DNA of 35,357 nt, taken from Alphaproteobacteria bacterium (GTDB lineage Bacteria > Pseudomonadota > Alphaproteobacteria > Rhizobiales > Hyphomicrobiaceae). Where the stretch lies: NCBI GenBank assembly GCA_018830445.1, contig JAHJSN010000179.1:1-35357 (forward strand). The letters are read 5' to 3'. The notes beneath the pieces were generated by a model. The model had not been told where the DNA came from. It made no database searches and was given only the letters and a program-made list of their open reading frames with translations. Numbering within the stretch: the first letter of the stretch is position 1; each line of letters opens with the position of its first letter. Shown piece after piece: positions 1-7,804 of this stretch. Made by a program: the position numbers and the translations under genes.

Positions 1-61
1 CTAGTGTTCCGACTCTGACATATGGTTCCCTGCCGGGAACCTGAATGTCAGCCCGGAACAC
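1..61. repeat. Long hairpin element C, copy 1
   Basis: Nested inverted repeat with three paired blocks: GTGTTCCG (4-11) with CGGAACAC (54-61), CTGACAT (15-21) with ATGTCAG (45-51), and GGTTCCC (24-30) with GGGAACC (35-41) around a TGCC loop. It starts with CTAG. There is no T-run after it, so it is not a standard intrinsic terminator, although it lies downstream of the minus-strand ugd gene. It belongs to the same hairpin family as the elements near 13.75 kb and 35.0-35.3 kb. Confidence 0.85.
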
Positions 62-124
62 CAGGCAACCTTTTGATTGTGTTCTGGATTCACAAACATT
101 TGACGACCTCCACCCGGGAATCAA
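1..124. repeat. Direct repeat copy 1 (hairpins C and D)
   Basis: This stretch recurs at 35220-35357. The copies are the same over the C hairpin and over the run from AGGCAACC to the end, but copy 2 has about 14 extra bases between the two parts. Each copy holds two successive interrupted palindromes. The window begins exactly at the CTAG of this repeat and ends inside its second copy, so the window limits probably mark where an assembly stopped in a repeat. Because the copies differ by an indel they are separate loci, not a simple circular overlap. Confidence 0.9.
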
Positions 125-146
125 ATGTTTGATCCAGAACAGCTAG
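81..146. repeat. Long hairpin element D, copy 1, abutting the ugd stop
   Basis: GTTCTGGAT (81-89) and AAACATTTGA (94-103) pair with TCAAATGTTT (121-130) and ATCCAGAAC (132-140); the left arm has three extra bases. The right flank reads GCTAG, and the CTA at 143-145 is the complement of the ugd TAG stop. On the minus strand the inner arm runs into TTTGATTCCCGGG, resembling the loop entry of elements A, B and C. No uridine tract follows. Confidence 0.8.
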
Positions 147-1447
147 GGCCGACCGATGCTATCATAGCGGAAGCCGGCGGCTGTGGCCGTCTTGGCATTG
201 AAAATATTGCGCAGGTCGGCAAGAAGGTCGCCTACCATGCGGGACTTGGCGTCGGCAAGGTTGAGGGCGCGGAATTCGTTCCATTCGGTCAGGACGACGA
301 GGATATCTGCCCCCTCGGCAGCATCAAGAGCGTCTTCGCACCAGATCACACCGGGCAACATCGGCTCGGCATGCTTGCGGCCTTGTGGATCGTAGGCGCG
401 AATTTTCGCGCCGCGTTCCTGGAGCATGGGGACAATAACGAGACTCGGTGCGTCGCGCATGTCGTCGGTATTCGGCTTGAAGGTGACGCCCAAAATGGCA
501 ATGGTTTTGCCTCGGATCGAGCCGCCGGCGAGCCGTTCGATGCGGGTGGCCATGGCGATCTTGCGTTCGTCGTTGACGGTGTGGACCTGCTCGATGAGCG
601 ACAACGGTGTGCGCGCCTCGCGGGCTGTGCGGATGATGGCCGAAACGTCCTTGGGGAAGCACGAGCCGCCGTAGCCGGGACCGGGATGGAGGAACTTCTC
701 GCCGATGCGGCGGTCCTTGCCGATCGCGGAGGCGACTTCCTGGACGTCGGCGCCAACCGATTCACACAGGTCGGCAATCTCGTTGATGAAGGAGATCTTC
801 ATGGCGAGGAACGCATTCGCGGCGTACTTGGCGAGTTCCGCGGACTCCCGACTGACGAAGATGACGGGGGCATTGCGCAGGGATAGCGGCTTGTAGAGTT
901 CGCCCATCACGTCCCGGGCGCGCGGGTCATCGATGCCGACGAGGACCCGGTCGGGGTGGGTGAAGTCCTGGATCGCGGAGCCTTCGCGCAGGAATTCGGG
1001 GTTGGAGCAGACGGCATAATCCGCGTCGGGGCGCAGTTCCTTGAGGCGCTTTTCGATTTGACGGGAGGTGCCGACGGGTACCGTGGACTTGGTGGTGATG
1101 ACAGTGAAGCCGTTGAGATGCGGGGCGAGTTCCTCCACCGCGCCGAACACGTAGGACAAGTCGGCGTAGCCGTCGCCGCGCCGCATCGGTGTTCCAACGG
1201 CCAGGAAGACCACATCGGCCTCGGCAACCGACGGTCCGAGGTCGCCGGAAAACTTGAGGCGGCCGGCCTTCATGTTGCGCGCCATAAGGTCATCAAGGCC
1301 CGGCTCGTAGATCGGAGACTTGCCATCGGCCATCTGGGCGAGGCGATCAGGATCATTGTCGACGCAGGTTACGGTCCAGCCGAACTCGGAAAAGCAGGTC
1401 GCCGATACAAGTCCGACGTAGCCGGCGCCGATCATGCAGATCTTCAA
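143..1447 (-). CDS. ugd: UDP-glucose 6-dehydrogenase
   Basis: Oxidises UDP-glucose to UDP-glucuronate with two NAD+, supplying uronic acid for capsule, exopolysaccharide or lipopolysaccharide in the cytoplasm. The 434-aa protein has the usual family length. The N-terminal NAD-binding GAGYVG motif is at residues 7-12, a family lysine is K217 in MKISFINEIA, and the catalytic cysteine is C263 in GYGGSCFPKD. The start is TTG at 1447-1445 with a GGGGAT-type ribosome site just upstream; the first in-frame ATG would remove the start of the nucleotide-binding strand. It is divergent from the aor genes. Its TAG stop coincides with the CTAG edge of hairpin D. A GDP-mannose dehydrogenase is the main alternative but fits the motifs less well. 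Confidence 0.95.
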   Translation of the reverse strand: MKICMIGAGYVGLVSATCFSEFGWTVTCVDNDPDRLAQMADGKSPIYEPGLDDLMARNMKAGRLKFSGDLGPSVAEADVVFLAVGTPMRRGDGYADLSYVFGAVEELAPHLNGFTVITTKSTVPVGTSRQIEKRLKELRPDADYAVCSNPEFLREGSAIQDFTHPDRVLVGIDDPRARDVMGELYKPLSLRNAPVIFVSRESAELAKYAANAFLAMKISFINEIADLCESVGADVQEVASAIGKDRRIGEKFLHPGPGYGGSCFPKDVSAIIRTAREARTPLSLIEQVHTVNDERKIAMATRIERLAGGSIRGKTIAILGVTFKPNTDDMRDAPSLVIVPMLQERGAKIRAYDPQGRKHAEPMLPGVIWCEDALDAAEGADILVVLTEWNEFRALNLADAKSRMVGDLLADLRNIFNAKTATAAGFRYDSIGRP

Positions 1448-1937
1448 GTCTCATCCCCTTGGATTACGGTCCAGAAGCCAGTTGCTGGGTTGCCTAGCCG
1501 TTCGAAGCGCCGGAGGCAATTGCGCAAAGGCGCCCGCCTGTGGGCTGCGTTGAGACATCAGGTAGCCGCCTGCCAGGATTGGATTAGGACGAAGCCATAC
1601 GATTTTACGTTTTTGCCGCGATTTTTGCCCTGGTGATCCGGAGGTTCGGACACTACGTTATGGTGCAACAACTGTCTCAATCAGGTTTGGGTCTATGTTC
1701 ATCGCCGTCCACATCATCATCACGGTCACCTTGGGCCTCGCCATAGCATTGGCGTATCGGCTCGGCTGAGCCGGCCAGGGCGTAGAATTGATTGCAAAAT
1801 CGCATCGATCCAGCGGTTTTTTGTCTGATATTGCACTTATGTCCAAAAAGTACAGTTGACCTCCCCTCCGGCATCGCGCCAAGTTCGAGCGACCTGTGGC
1901 GAAAAGTCCGCCAAAAGGACCCACCGGAGGAAACTTT
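1448..1937. other. Divergent intergenic region ugd / aorA
   Basis: This 490-base gap must hold the promoters of ugd (leftward) and aorA (rightward). No clear sigma-70 or sigma-54 promoter could be assigned. It holds a tiny open frame (1695-1769) and a compact hairpin CGGCTC-GGCT-GAGCCG at 1758-1773 that overlaps the stop of that frame. The aorA ribosome site CGGAGG is at 1925-1930. Confidence 0.5.
1695..1769 (+). CDS. Possible 24-aa hydrophobic small protein or leader peptide
   Basis: An ATG frame encodes a 24-residue peptide starting MFIAVHIIITVTLGLAIALA and ending in YRLG, which would make one membrane-spanning helix with a short basic tail. The ribosome site upstream is weak (AGG and GGG separated by three T). 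Its stop falls in a small perfect hairpin (1758-1773), about 165 bases before aorA, so it could be a leader peptide or a chance frame. No homology is recognised. Confidence 0.2.
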   Translation: MFIAVHIIITVTLGLAIALAYRLG

Positions 1938-2456
1938 ATGCTCAAGGCGCTGGTTATCGATGCTGGCAAGTGCACTGGCTGCAAGCAGTGCGAGATGGCT
2001 TGTTCGCTCGAAAACGAAGGCGAATTCAACGTCGCCAAATCCCGTATCCGGGTTTTCGACTTCCATACGGAAGCCCGCTTCGTTCCCTATACATGCACCC
2101 AGTGCGCGGAAGCGTGGTGTCAGCAAGCCTGCCCCGTCAACGCAATCACGACCGACAGCATGGGCGTGAAAATCGTTCACGATAACCTGTGTGTCGGCTG
2201 TAAGGTGTGCACGATCGCCTGCCCATTCGGAACCGTGAACTATAACGCTTCGACCGGGAAAGTGATCAAGTGCGACCTGTGCGGTGGCAAGCCGGCATGC
2301 TCGGATGCGTGCCCGACCGGCGCCATTACTTTCCAGGACGCAGAGCAGGGTGGCTTCGACAAAATGAAAGTCTGGGCCGCACAGTCTGCAAATGCGGCGA
2401 CGCATGAAGGTCCCAACACGCCCAAAGCGAGCCAGGCTTCGGGAAGCGGACACTAG
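1938..2456 (+). CDS. aorA: Aldehyde oxidoreductase ferredoxin-type subunit AorA
   Basis: Electron-transfer subunit expected to pass electrons between the tungsten subunit AorB and the FAD subunit AorC. The 172-aa protein carries four [4Fe-4S] cysteine sets: C12-x2-C-x2-C-x3-C22, then CTQC-x4-C-x3-CP, CVGC-x2-C-x3-CP, and CDLC-x4-C-x3-CP. This is the polyferredoxin layout of AorA from Aromatoleum and of DmsB/HycB proteins. The C-terminal 30 residues are low-complexity (A, S, G, T). The ATG at 1938 follows CGGAGG by 7 bases; upstream in-frame codons lack such a site. It lies 102 bases before aorB, apparently in one transcript. The context, rather than the protein alone, identifies it as AorA. 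Confidence 0.88.
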   Translation: MLKALVIDAGKCTGCKQCEMACSLENEGEFNVAKSRIRVFDFHTEARFVPYTCTQCAEAWCQQACPVNAITTDSMGVKIVHDNLCVGCKVCTIACPFGTVNYNASTGKVIKCDLCGGKPACSDACPTGAITFQDAEQGGFDKMKVWAAQSANAATHEGPNTPKASQASGSGH

Positions 2457-2558
2457 AATCAACTTCGTTTGCTGCTTCCTTCGCCTGCCGGTTCAATGTG
2501 AATGTGGCGCGCAGGTGTTGCAGTTCCTGGAAACGACCTAATCGAGGAGAAATGTCCG

Positions 2559-4406
2559 ATGGGTTGGACTGGTAAAATTCTCCGGGTGAACTTGACCAAC
2601 GGCTCAGTTCAGTCGGAACCGCTCAATATGGAGTGGGCGCAGCAGTATCTCGGCCAGCGCGGCCTCGCTTCCAAGTATCTCGTCGAGGAAGTCGACGCCA
2701 AGTGCGATCCGCTCGGGCCAGACAACAAGATGATCTTTGCGACAGGTCCGCTGACGGGGACCTGCGCGTCGACAGGCGGCCGCTATTCGGTCATCACCAA
2801 GGGTCCGCTGACGAACGCCATCGCATGCTCCAATTCGGGCGGCTATTTCGGCGCCGAGCTGAAGTTCGCCGGCTGGGACATGATCATCGTCGAAGGCAAG
2901 TCGCCAAAGCCGGTCTACCTGCGGGTGGCCGACGATACGGTCGAATTGCTTGACGCCTCCGAAATCTGGGGGACCTCGGTCTGGCATACGGACGAATGGA
3001 TCAAGTCAAAGCATCAGGATCCCATGATGCATGTGGCGACCATCGGCGTGGCCGGGGAAAACGGCGTGCTTTACTCGGCTATCGTCAACGACCTGCACCG
3101 CGCGGCTGGGCGCTCCGGCGTCGGTACGGTGATGGGGTCGAAGAACCTCAAGGCGGTTGCGGTGCGCGGCACCAAGGGCGTCAAGGTTCGCGACGGCAAG
3201 GCTTTCATGAAAGCCACGAACGACGGCAAGAAAGTGCTGGCGGAAAATGCCGTTACCGGCAGCGGGCTTCCCACTTTCGGTACGCAGGTGTTGATGAACG
3301 CCATCAACGAAGCCGGTGCCATGCCGACCCGCAACAGCCGCGAAGTGCAGTTCGAAGGCGCGCACGACATCTCGGCGGAGGCGATGGCGACGCCGCGCAA
3401 GAGCGACGGACAGAAGAACCTGCAAACCAACCAGGCCTGTTTTGCGTGCACGATCGCATGCGGGCGGATCTCGAAGATCGACGAGAAGCACTTCACCGTC
3501 GTCAACAAACCGCAATACTGGCACTCGTCCGGCGGGCTCGAATACGAAGCCGCGTGGGCGCTCGGTTCCAATACCGGGGTCAACGATCTCGAAGCGCTGA
3601 CCTATGTCAACTTCATCTGCAACGAGCAGGCGCTTGACCCGATCTCGTTCGGGGCGACCGTTTCGGCGGCCATGGAGCTTTATGAGCTCGGGTTGCTGAC
3701 CAAGGAGCAGACCGGCGGGATCGAGCTGACGTTCGGCAGTGCCGAAGCTCTGGTGAAGTGCGTGGAGCTGACGGGCAAGGCAGAAGGTTTCGGCAAGGAA
3801 CTGGGTCTGGGTTCGGCACGTCTCTGCGCGAAATACGGTCGTCCCGACCTGTCGATGACGGTCAAGGGCCAGGAATTCCCGGCCTACGATGCACGCGGTA
3901 TCCAGGGCATGGGTCTGACCTACGCCACGTCGAACCGCGGTGCGTGCCACCTGCGCTCCTATACTGTCGCGTCGGAAATGCTCGGCATTCCCGAAAAAAC
4001 CGATCCGCTTGTGACCGACGGCAAACCGGCACTGGTGATCGCATTCCAGGATGCGACCGCGGCTGTCGACAGCTCGGGACTTTGCGTCTTCACGACGTTT
4101 GCGTGGACCCTGAACGACATCGCTCCGCAGGTCGATGCGGCATGCGAGGGCAACTGGACCCCTGAGAAGATGGCGGAAGTCGGTGCGCGCATCTGGAACA
4201 TGGAACGCATGTTCAACCATCGCGCCGGGTTCACCGCCAAGGACGACCAGCTGCCGCCGCGTCTGATGAAGGAAGCTGCCAAGACTGGTCCGGCGGCGGG
4301 GCTTGTCAGCGGCGTCGACAAGATGCTGCCGGAGTACTACCAGCTTCGCGGCTGGACTGCCGACGGCGTTCCAACCAACGAGACGCTGTCGCGGCTCGCG
4401 GTTTGA
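2559..4406 (+). CDS. aorB: Tungsten-containing aldehyde:ferredoxin oxidoreductase, catalytic subunit AorB
   Basis: Oxidises aldehydes to carboxylic acids at a tungsten bis-pterin centre with a nearby [4Fe-4S] cluster; family members can also run in reverse. The 615-aa length is typical. The N-terminal GWTGKILRVNLTNG and RYSVITKGPLTNAIACSNSGG segments are AOR family signatures. The cluster ligands are visible as C294-x2-C297-x3-C301, with the distal C509 in SSGLCVFTTF. The ATG at 2559 follows GAGGAG at 2544-2549; the longer frame from 2502 lacks the conserved start. Preceded by aorA and followed by a strong terminator, then aorC, matching the AorABC set of Aromatoleum aromaticum. Tungsten use is inferred from the family. 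No cofactor synthesis or tungstate transport genes are in the window. Confidence 0.95.
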   Translation: MGWTGKILRVNLTNGSVQSEPLNMEWAQQYLGQRGLASKYLVEEVDAKCDPLGPDNKMIFATGPLTGTCASTGGRYSVITKGPLTNAIACSNSGGYFGAELKFAGWDMIIVEGKSPKPVYLRVADDTVELLDASEIWGTSVWHTDEWIKSKHQDPMMHVATIGVAGENGVLYSAIVNDLHRAAGRSGVGTVMGSKNLKAVAVRGTKGVKVRDGKAFMKATNDGKKVLAENAVTGSGLPTFGTQVLMNAINEAGAMPTRNSREVQFEGAHDISAEAMATPRKSDGQKNLQTNQACFACTIACGRISKIDEKHFTVVNKPQYWHSSGGLEYEAAWALGSNTGVNDLEALTYVNFICNEQALDPISFGATVSAAMELYELGLLTKEQTGGIELTFGSAEALVKCVELTGKAEGFGKELGLGSARLCAKYGRPDLSMTVKGQEFPAYDARGIQGMGLTYATSNRGACHLRSYTVASEMLGIPEKTDPLVTDGKPALVIAFQDATAAVDSSGLCVFTTFAWTLNDIAPQVDAACEGNWTPEKMAEVGARIWNMERMFNHRAGFTAKDDQLPPRLMKEAAKTGPAAGLVSGVDKMLPEYYQLRGWTADGVPTNETLSRLAV

Positions 4407-4459
4407 CGTTTCAGTGAAACGTGGCGCCCCGGGCTAGAAGGCCCGGGGCGTTTTTCTTT
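4406..4459 (+). terminator. Intrinsic terminator between aorB and aorC
   Basis: Immediately after the aorB stop is a perfect 8-bp inverted repeat ACGTTTCA-G-TGAAACGT (4406-4422). It is followed by a GC-rich hairpin, CGCCCCGGGC (4425-4434) pairing with GCCCGGGGCG (4441-4450), and then TTTTTCTTTC. This is a textbook Rho-independent terminator on the plus strand. It lies inside what should be one functional operon, so it probably lowers aorC expression relative to aorAB, unless aorC has its own promoter in 4460-4594. Confidence 0.9.
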
Positions 4460-4594
4460 CAGGCCGAAGCCGTTGCGATGCGGCTCGAGGCTCGGTGCGG
4501 CAATGCCGCAAAAACACAACAACGGTGAGGACGGGGAAGAGCGCATCTCGACACCATGAGAAAGCTGCCTTCCCGCGCGCAAGGGAACTGTTCC

Positions 4595-5920
4595 ATGAAG
4601 TACGCAATTCTGGGTGCCGGGCCGGCCGGAGTGACCGCAGCCGAAACCCTGCGCAACGTCGATCCCGAGGCGTCGATCACGCTGGTCGGCGGGGAACCGG
4701 AGCCGCCCTATTCGCGAATGGCGCTGCCCTATTTCATCTACGGCAAGATCGACGAGGGCGGCACGCATCTGCGCCAGGATCCGCTCCACTACAACCGCGA
4801 GAACATCCGTTATCTTACCGGGCGCTGCGGGGGAATCGATGCACAGGCCAAGCGGCTCTACATGTCGGGCGGCGAAGCGCTTGAATACGACAAGCTGTTG
4901 ATTGCGACCGGTGCAAACCCGATCATGCCGCCGATTCCGGGTGCACACCTGGAAGGCGTCGAGACCTGCTGGACGCTGGATGATGCGCGCAACATCCTGA
5001 AGCTTGCCGAGAAGGGTTCGCCGGTCGTGCTGGTCGGCGCTGGCTTCATCGGGTCGATCATTCTCGAAGCGCTCTATCTTCGCGGTTGCGACATCACGGT
5101 CGTCGAACTTGCGCCGCGCATGGTCGCCCGCATGATGGACGAAACGGCCGGCGGAATGCTGGGCCGGTGGTGCGAGGCCAAGGGTGTGCGTGTGCTTACC
5201 CGGACGCGCGTTGCCAGCATCAAGCAGGGAGCCGAAGGCGGACCGCGCCTTTCGGTCGGGCTGTCGAGCGGGATCAACATTCCGGCCGATCTGGTGGTGA
5301 TGGCGGTTGGGGTTCGCTCGAATACCGGCTTCCTTGTCGGCTCGGGCGTCAAGGTCAACACGGGCATCGCTGTCGACGACTATCTGCAGACGACAGCGCC
5401 CGACATCTATGCGGCGGGGGACTGCTGCGAAGGCGTCGACCTTTCGACCGGGAAGCCTGACATGCTGGCGATCCAGCCGGTGGCGGTCGAGCACGGGCGG
5501 ATCGCGGCGCTCAACATGGCCGGACACAAGCACCGGCACCGCGGGTCGCTCAACATGAACGTCCTCGATACGATCGGGCTCATTTCGTCGTCGTTCGGCC
5601 TGTGGCAAGGCGCGCAGGTCGGCGAGACGGGCAAGCTCGTGGACGAGGGCGGATACAAATACATGAAGCTCGAATTCGAAGGCGACAAGCTGGTCGGTGC
5701 GCAGTGCGTCGGCATGACCGACCACGTCGGCATGCTGCGCGGTCTGATCCAGACAGGCTTCCGGATGGGCGAATGGAAAGACAAGCTGCTTGCCGCGCCG
5801 GAGCGTCTACGCGAAGCCTATATCTCGGTCGCGCAGGGTGCGCCGAATGCGGGCCCGATGGCGCCGCATGTGAATACGCCGCGCGCCGGTCTCGGCCATG
5901 GCGGTGCGAGCGGGCACTGA
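4595..5920 (+). CDS. aorC: FAD/NAD-dependent oxidoreductase subunit AorC
   Basis: Expected to link the AorAB electron chain to NAD+. The 441-aa protein has the two-dinucleotide-fold layout of pyridine nucleotide-disulfide oxidoreductases: GAGPAG (7-12) for FAD, ATGANP (105-110), GAGFIG (148-153) for NAD(P), and the second FAD motif IYAAGDCCEG (271-280). It lacks a redox-active CxxxxC disulfide near the N-terminus, as in nitrite reductase NirB-like and NADH oxidase-like flavoproteins. The C-terminus is His/Gly-rich. The start is ATG 4595, with AAGGGAA ahead and fold-beginning residues MKYAILGAG; the ATG at 4556 would add a non-family extension. It lies downstream of the aorB terminator and is followed by its own terminator. 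Confidence 0.88.
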   Translation: MKYAILGAGPAGVTAAETLRNVDPEASITLVGGEPEPPYSRMALPYFIYGKIDEGGTHLRQDPLHYNRENIRYLTGRCGGIDAQAKRLYMSGGEALEYDKLLIATGANPIMPPIPGAHLEGVETCWTLDDARNILKLAEKGSPVVLVGAGFIGSIILEALYLRGCDITVVELAPRMVARMMDETAGGMLGRWCEAKGVRVLTRTRVASIKQGAEGGPRLSVGLSSGINIPADLVVMAVGVRSNTGFLVGSGVKVNTGIAVDDYLQTTAPDIYAAGDCCEGVDLSTGKPDMLAIQPVAVEHGRIAALNMAGHKHRHRGSLNMNVLDTIGLISSSFGLWQGAQVGETGKLVDEGGYKYMKLEFEGDKLVGAQCVGMTDHVGMLRGLIQTGFRMGEWKDKLLAAPERLREAYISVAQGAPNAGPMAPHVNTPRAGLGHGGASGH

Positions 5921-6350
5921 TCAGCTGGGGCTGGAGAGCGACGCAGCGTCCGCTTACTTGATGCAAAACGCAGCAAGCGCCGGGCACGCGGGCTGGTGAA
6001 GCAGATGGCTTCGCCAGCCCTTTTTACTGCTGTGCCGTTCTGGGCGGTTCAGTCGTCATTCATTCAGGTTGTCTTATCTATTTCTAAGAACCTTCCTGCG
6101 ATCATGCAGGATAGAGCAGCAATTGCGGCTCGTCGACTTAGCTCCCCGGAATTGCAGCCGGGAACATCAACTGGCTTCGGCAGGTGTGCCATGGCTTCCT
6201 TTGTATCTCCATCGACGCGCTCTAGCGCATTCTCGAAATTTCTGGTTGAGATCGGCCGGGAACTGTTCGGTTCCTACCGGCCTGAAAAGCACTACATGCG
6301 TGGTGCGGGTCCGTTTGCCGGTCGGGCAGCATCCAAGGCGCAAGAGGATA
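5921..6350. other. Intergenic region aorC / yaiI-like gene
   Basis: This 430-base gap holds the aorC terminator at its left end. The rest contains an imperfect hairpin, GGCCGG (6254-6259) with CCGGCC (6277-6282) and an inner GAAC/GTTC pair, 70-100 bases before the next gene. Open frames here show no family resemblance or ribosome site. Confidence 0.5.
5990..6026 (+). terminator. Intrinsic terminator after aorC
   Basis: GGGCTGGTGAAGC (5990-6002) pairs with GCTTCGCCAGCCC (6008-6020), with one T-G wobble, around a short loop, and is followed directly by TTTTTA. It is a strong Rho-independent terminator on the plus strand, marking the end of the aor transcript. Confidence 0.9.
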
Positions 6351-6812
6351 ATGGCCGAGACGCCAATCAGGATTTTCGTTGACGGCGATGCCTGCCCGGT
6401 AAAGGACGAAACCTACCGGGTGGGAGAGCGTCATGGCGTGCCGGTGATCGTTGTTTCGAACAGCTATCTGCGGATCCCCCGAAGCAGGCTCGTTTCGCAG
6501 GTCGTGGTCGAGAAGGACCCCGATGCGGCGGACGATCATATCGCTGCCAACGTCGATTTGCATGCCATCGTGGTGACAGCGGATATTCCACTGGCGGACC
6601 GGTGCCTCACGGCCGGGGCAAGGGTCATCGCGCCGAACGGCAAGGCGTTCACGCCGGATTCGATCGGGGTGCAGATGGCAACCAGGGCTTTGATGCAGGA
6701 CTTGCGTTCCGGCGGCGACATCGTCGGCGGGCCGCCGCCTTTCGACAAGCGCGACAGATCCCGGTTTCTTGAGGCGTTGCACGAGGCGGTGATCCAGCTT
6801 CAGCGCCGATAA
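6351..6812 (+). CDS. YaiI/YqxD family protein (UPF0178, DUF188)
   Basis: A small cytoplasmic protein of unknown biochemical role; the family is thought to have a PIN-like nuclease fold. The 153-aa protein matches the usual length and shows the signatures FVDGDACPVK near the N-terminus, VVTADIPLADRC in the middle and GGPPPFDKRDRSRFLEAL near the end. The acidic residues in VDGDACP and TADIPLA are the putative metal ligands. ATG 6351 follows AAGAGGAT. Longer in-frame starts upstream run through sequence with no family similarity. It is a single gene between the aor terminator and a convergent minus-strand gene. Confidence 0.93.
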   Translation: MAETPIRIFVDGDACPVKDETYRVGERHGVPVIVVSNSYLRIPRSRLVSQVVVEKDPDAADDHIAANVDLHAIVVTADIPLADRCLTAGARVIAPNGKAFTPDSIGVQMATRALMQDLRSGGDIVGGPPPFDKRDRSRFLEALHEAVIQLQRR

Positions 6813-6901
6813 TATCCTGCTCTCGATAGGGAATGTTTCGCCATGAAGGTTCGGTCGAGCGGACCCTGAGCGTTGCGCCGATCCATTCGATCCACGGGAG
6901 G

Positions 6902-7744
6902 TCAGTCCCACGACCAGAAGAAGCTCTCCGGTAGAACGATAACTGTCGGGGTATCGGGCAGGCCGGCGGCGGTGACGAGCAATTCGGGAGCCGCCTGATA
7001 GGTCACGGCGAAATCGCTACTCATTCTCTCAACGAAGCTTGCCAGAGAACTTGCGCCGAATGCGTGCATTGGAATGACGATGCGGGCCTTCAGCACCTTC
7101 AGCGTCTTGACCATGCTCGGCTGGTCGAGGGTCATGGTGCCATCTACCGGGGCCATGACGATGTCAAGCTGGCCGATGCCTGCAAGGTCCTGAGGCGAGA
7201 GTTCGTGGTGCAGGTGGCCAAGGTGGCCGATGCACAGGCCGGCGACTTCAAAAATAAAGATCGAATTGCCGAATTCCTCGCGGCCGCCATCCCAGGTGCG
7301 AATGTCGGTGGGGACATTGCGGATCAGGACATCGGCGAGGCGCAGGTTGTGGCGGGCCGGTCCGCCGTCAGGGTTCCAGCCGCGAAGGACATGGGCGATG
7401 TCGGGGTTGGGGAAGTCGGTGTAATGGGTTTCGTGGGCATGATTCATGGTGACGACGGTCGGCAGCGGACCGCGGCCGGCGACGCCGGCGTAGTCGGTGG
7501 CAATCGTGACGCTGCCCGGGGTCTCGATGCGGAAGGTCGAGTGCGTGATGTAGGTGATGAGCACCTCTTCAGGGCCGAGTGCCGATGGGATGTAGCGCGC
7601 CGGAAGGACCTGCGCGGGCCTGTTTGCCAAGGCGAGGCAACGGCTGCCTTCAGCGGAGTTGGCGGAATGCGGGATTGCCGCCAATCCTGTCGCGAACAGG
7701 ATCAGTGCGGCGGCAATGCGGGTGCAGATTCCCAGGAACGACAT
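6902..7744 (-). CDS. Exported metallo-beta-lactamase-fold hydrolase
   Basis: Probable periplasmic metal hydrolase of the UlaG/lactamase_B_2-like group, substrate unknown. The 280-aa protein starts with a signal peptide: basic R9, hydrophobic stretch 10-24, likely cleavage near SANSA (27-31). The expected HxHxDH metal motif appears as H102-A-H104-E-T-H107, so the aspartate is replaced by threonine. Further histidines lie in GHLGHLHH (173-180) and IPMHAFG (H227). The missing aspartate may leave one metal site or a changed activity. It lies 60 bases downstream of the rfbD-like gene on the same strand, possibly co-transcribed, with no obvious functional link. Confidence 0.8.
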   Translation of the reverse strand: MSFLGICTRIAAALILFATGLAAIPHSANSAEGSRCLALANRPAQVLPARYIPSALGPEEVLITYITHSTFRIETPGSVTIATDYAGVAGRGPLPTVVTMNHAHETHYTDFPNPDIAHVLRGWNPDGGPARHNLRLADVLIRNVPTDIRTWDGGREEFGNSIFIFEVAGLCIGHLGHLHHELSPQDLAGIGQLDIVMAPVDGTMTLDQPSMVKTLKVLKARIVIPMHAFGASSLASFVERMSSDFAVTYQAAPELLVTAAGLPDTPTVIVLPESFFWSWD

Positions 7745-7804
7745 AAGCTGCCCTACTCAATTGCTGGCTGAGCTTCGCCGATCCGGCGGGCGGCATCAAG
7801 TGTC

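Noticed and set aside
4-28. Alphaproteobacterial LexA box (GTTC-N7-GTTC)
   Set aside because: The two GTTC in hairpin C are spaced too far apart and are explained by the palindrome.
1-61. Intrinsic terminator for ugd
   Set aside because: Hairpins C and D lie at the right place but lack a T-tract on the minus strand, and the same hairpins occur at an unrelated locus.
1788-1802. FNR-type box upstream of aorA (TTGATTGCAAAATC)
   Set aside because: The first half matches TTGAT but the second half does not match ATCAA.
4337-5725. Minus-strand open frame (462 codons) opposite aorC
   Set aside because: aorC carries both dinucleotide-binding motifs; the antisense frame even crosses the aorB terminator.
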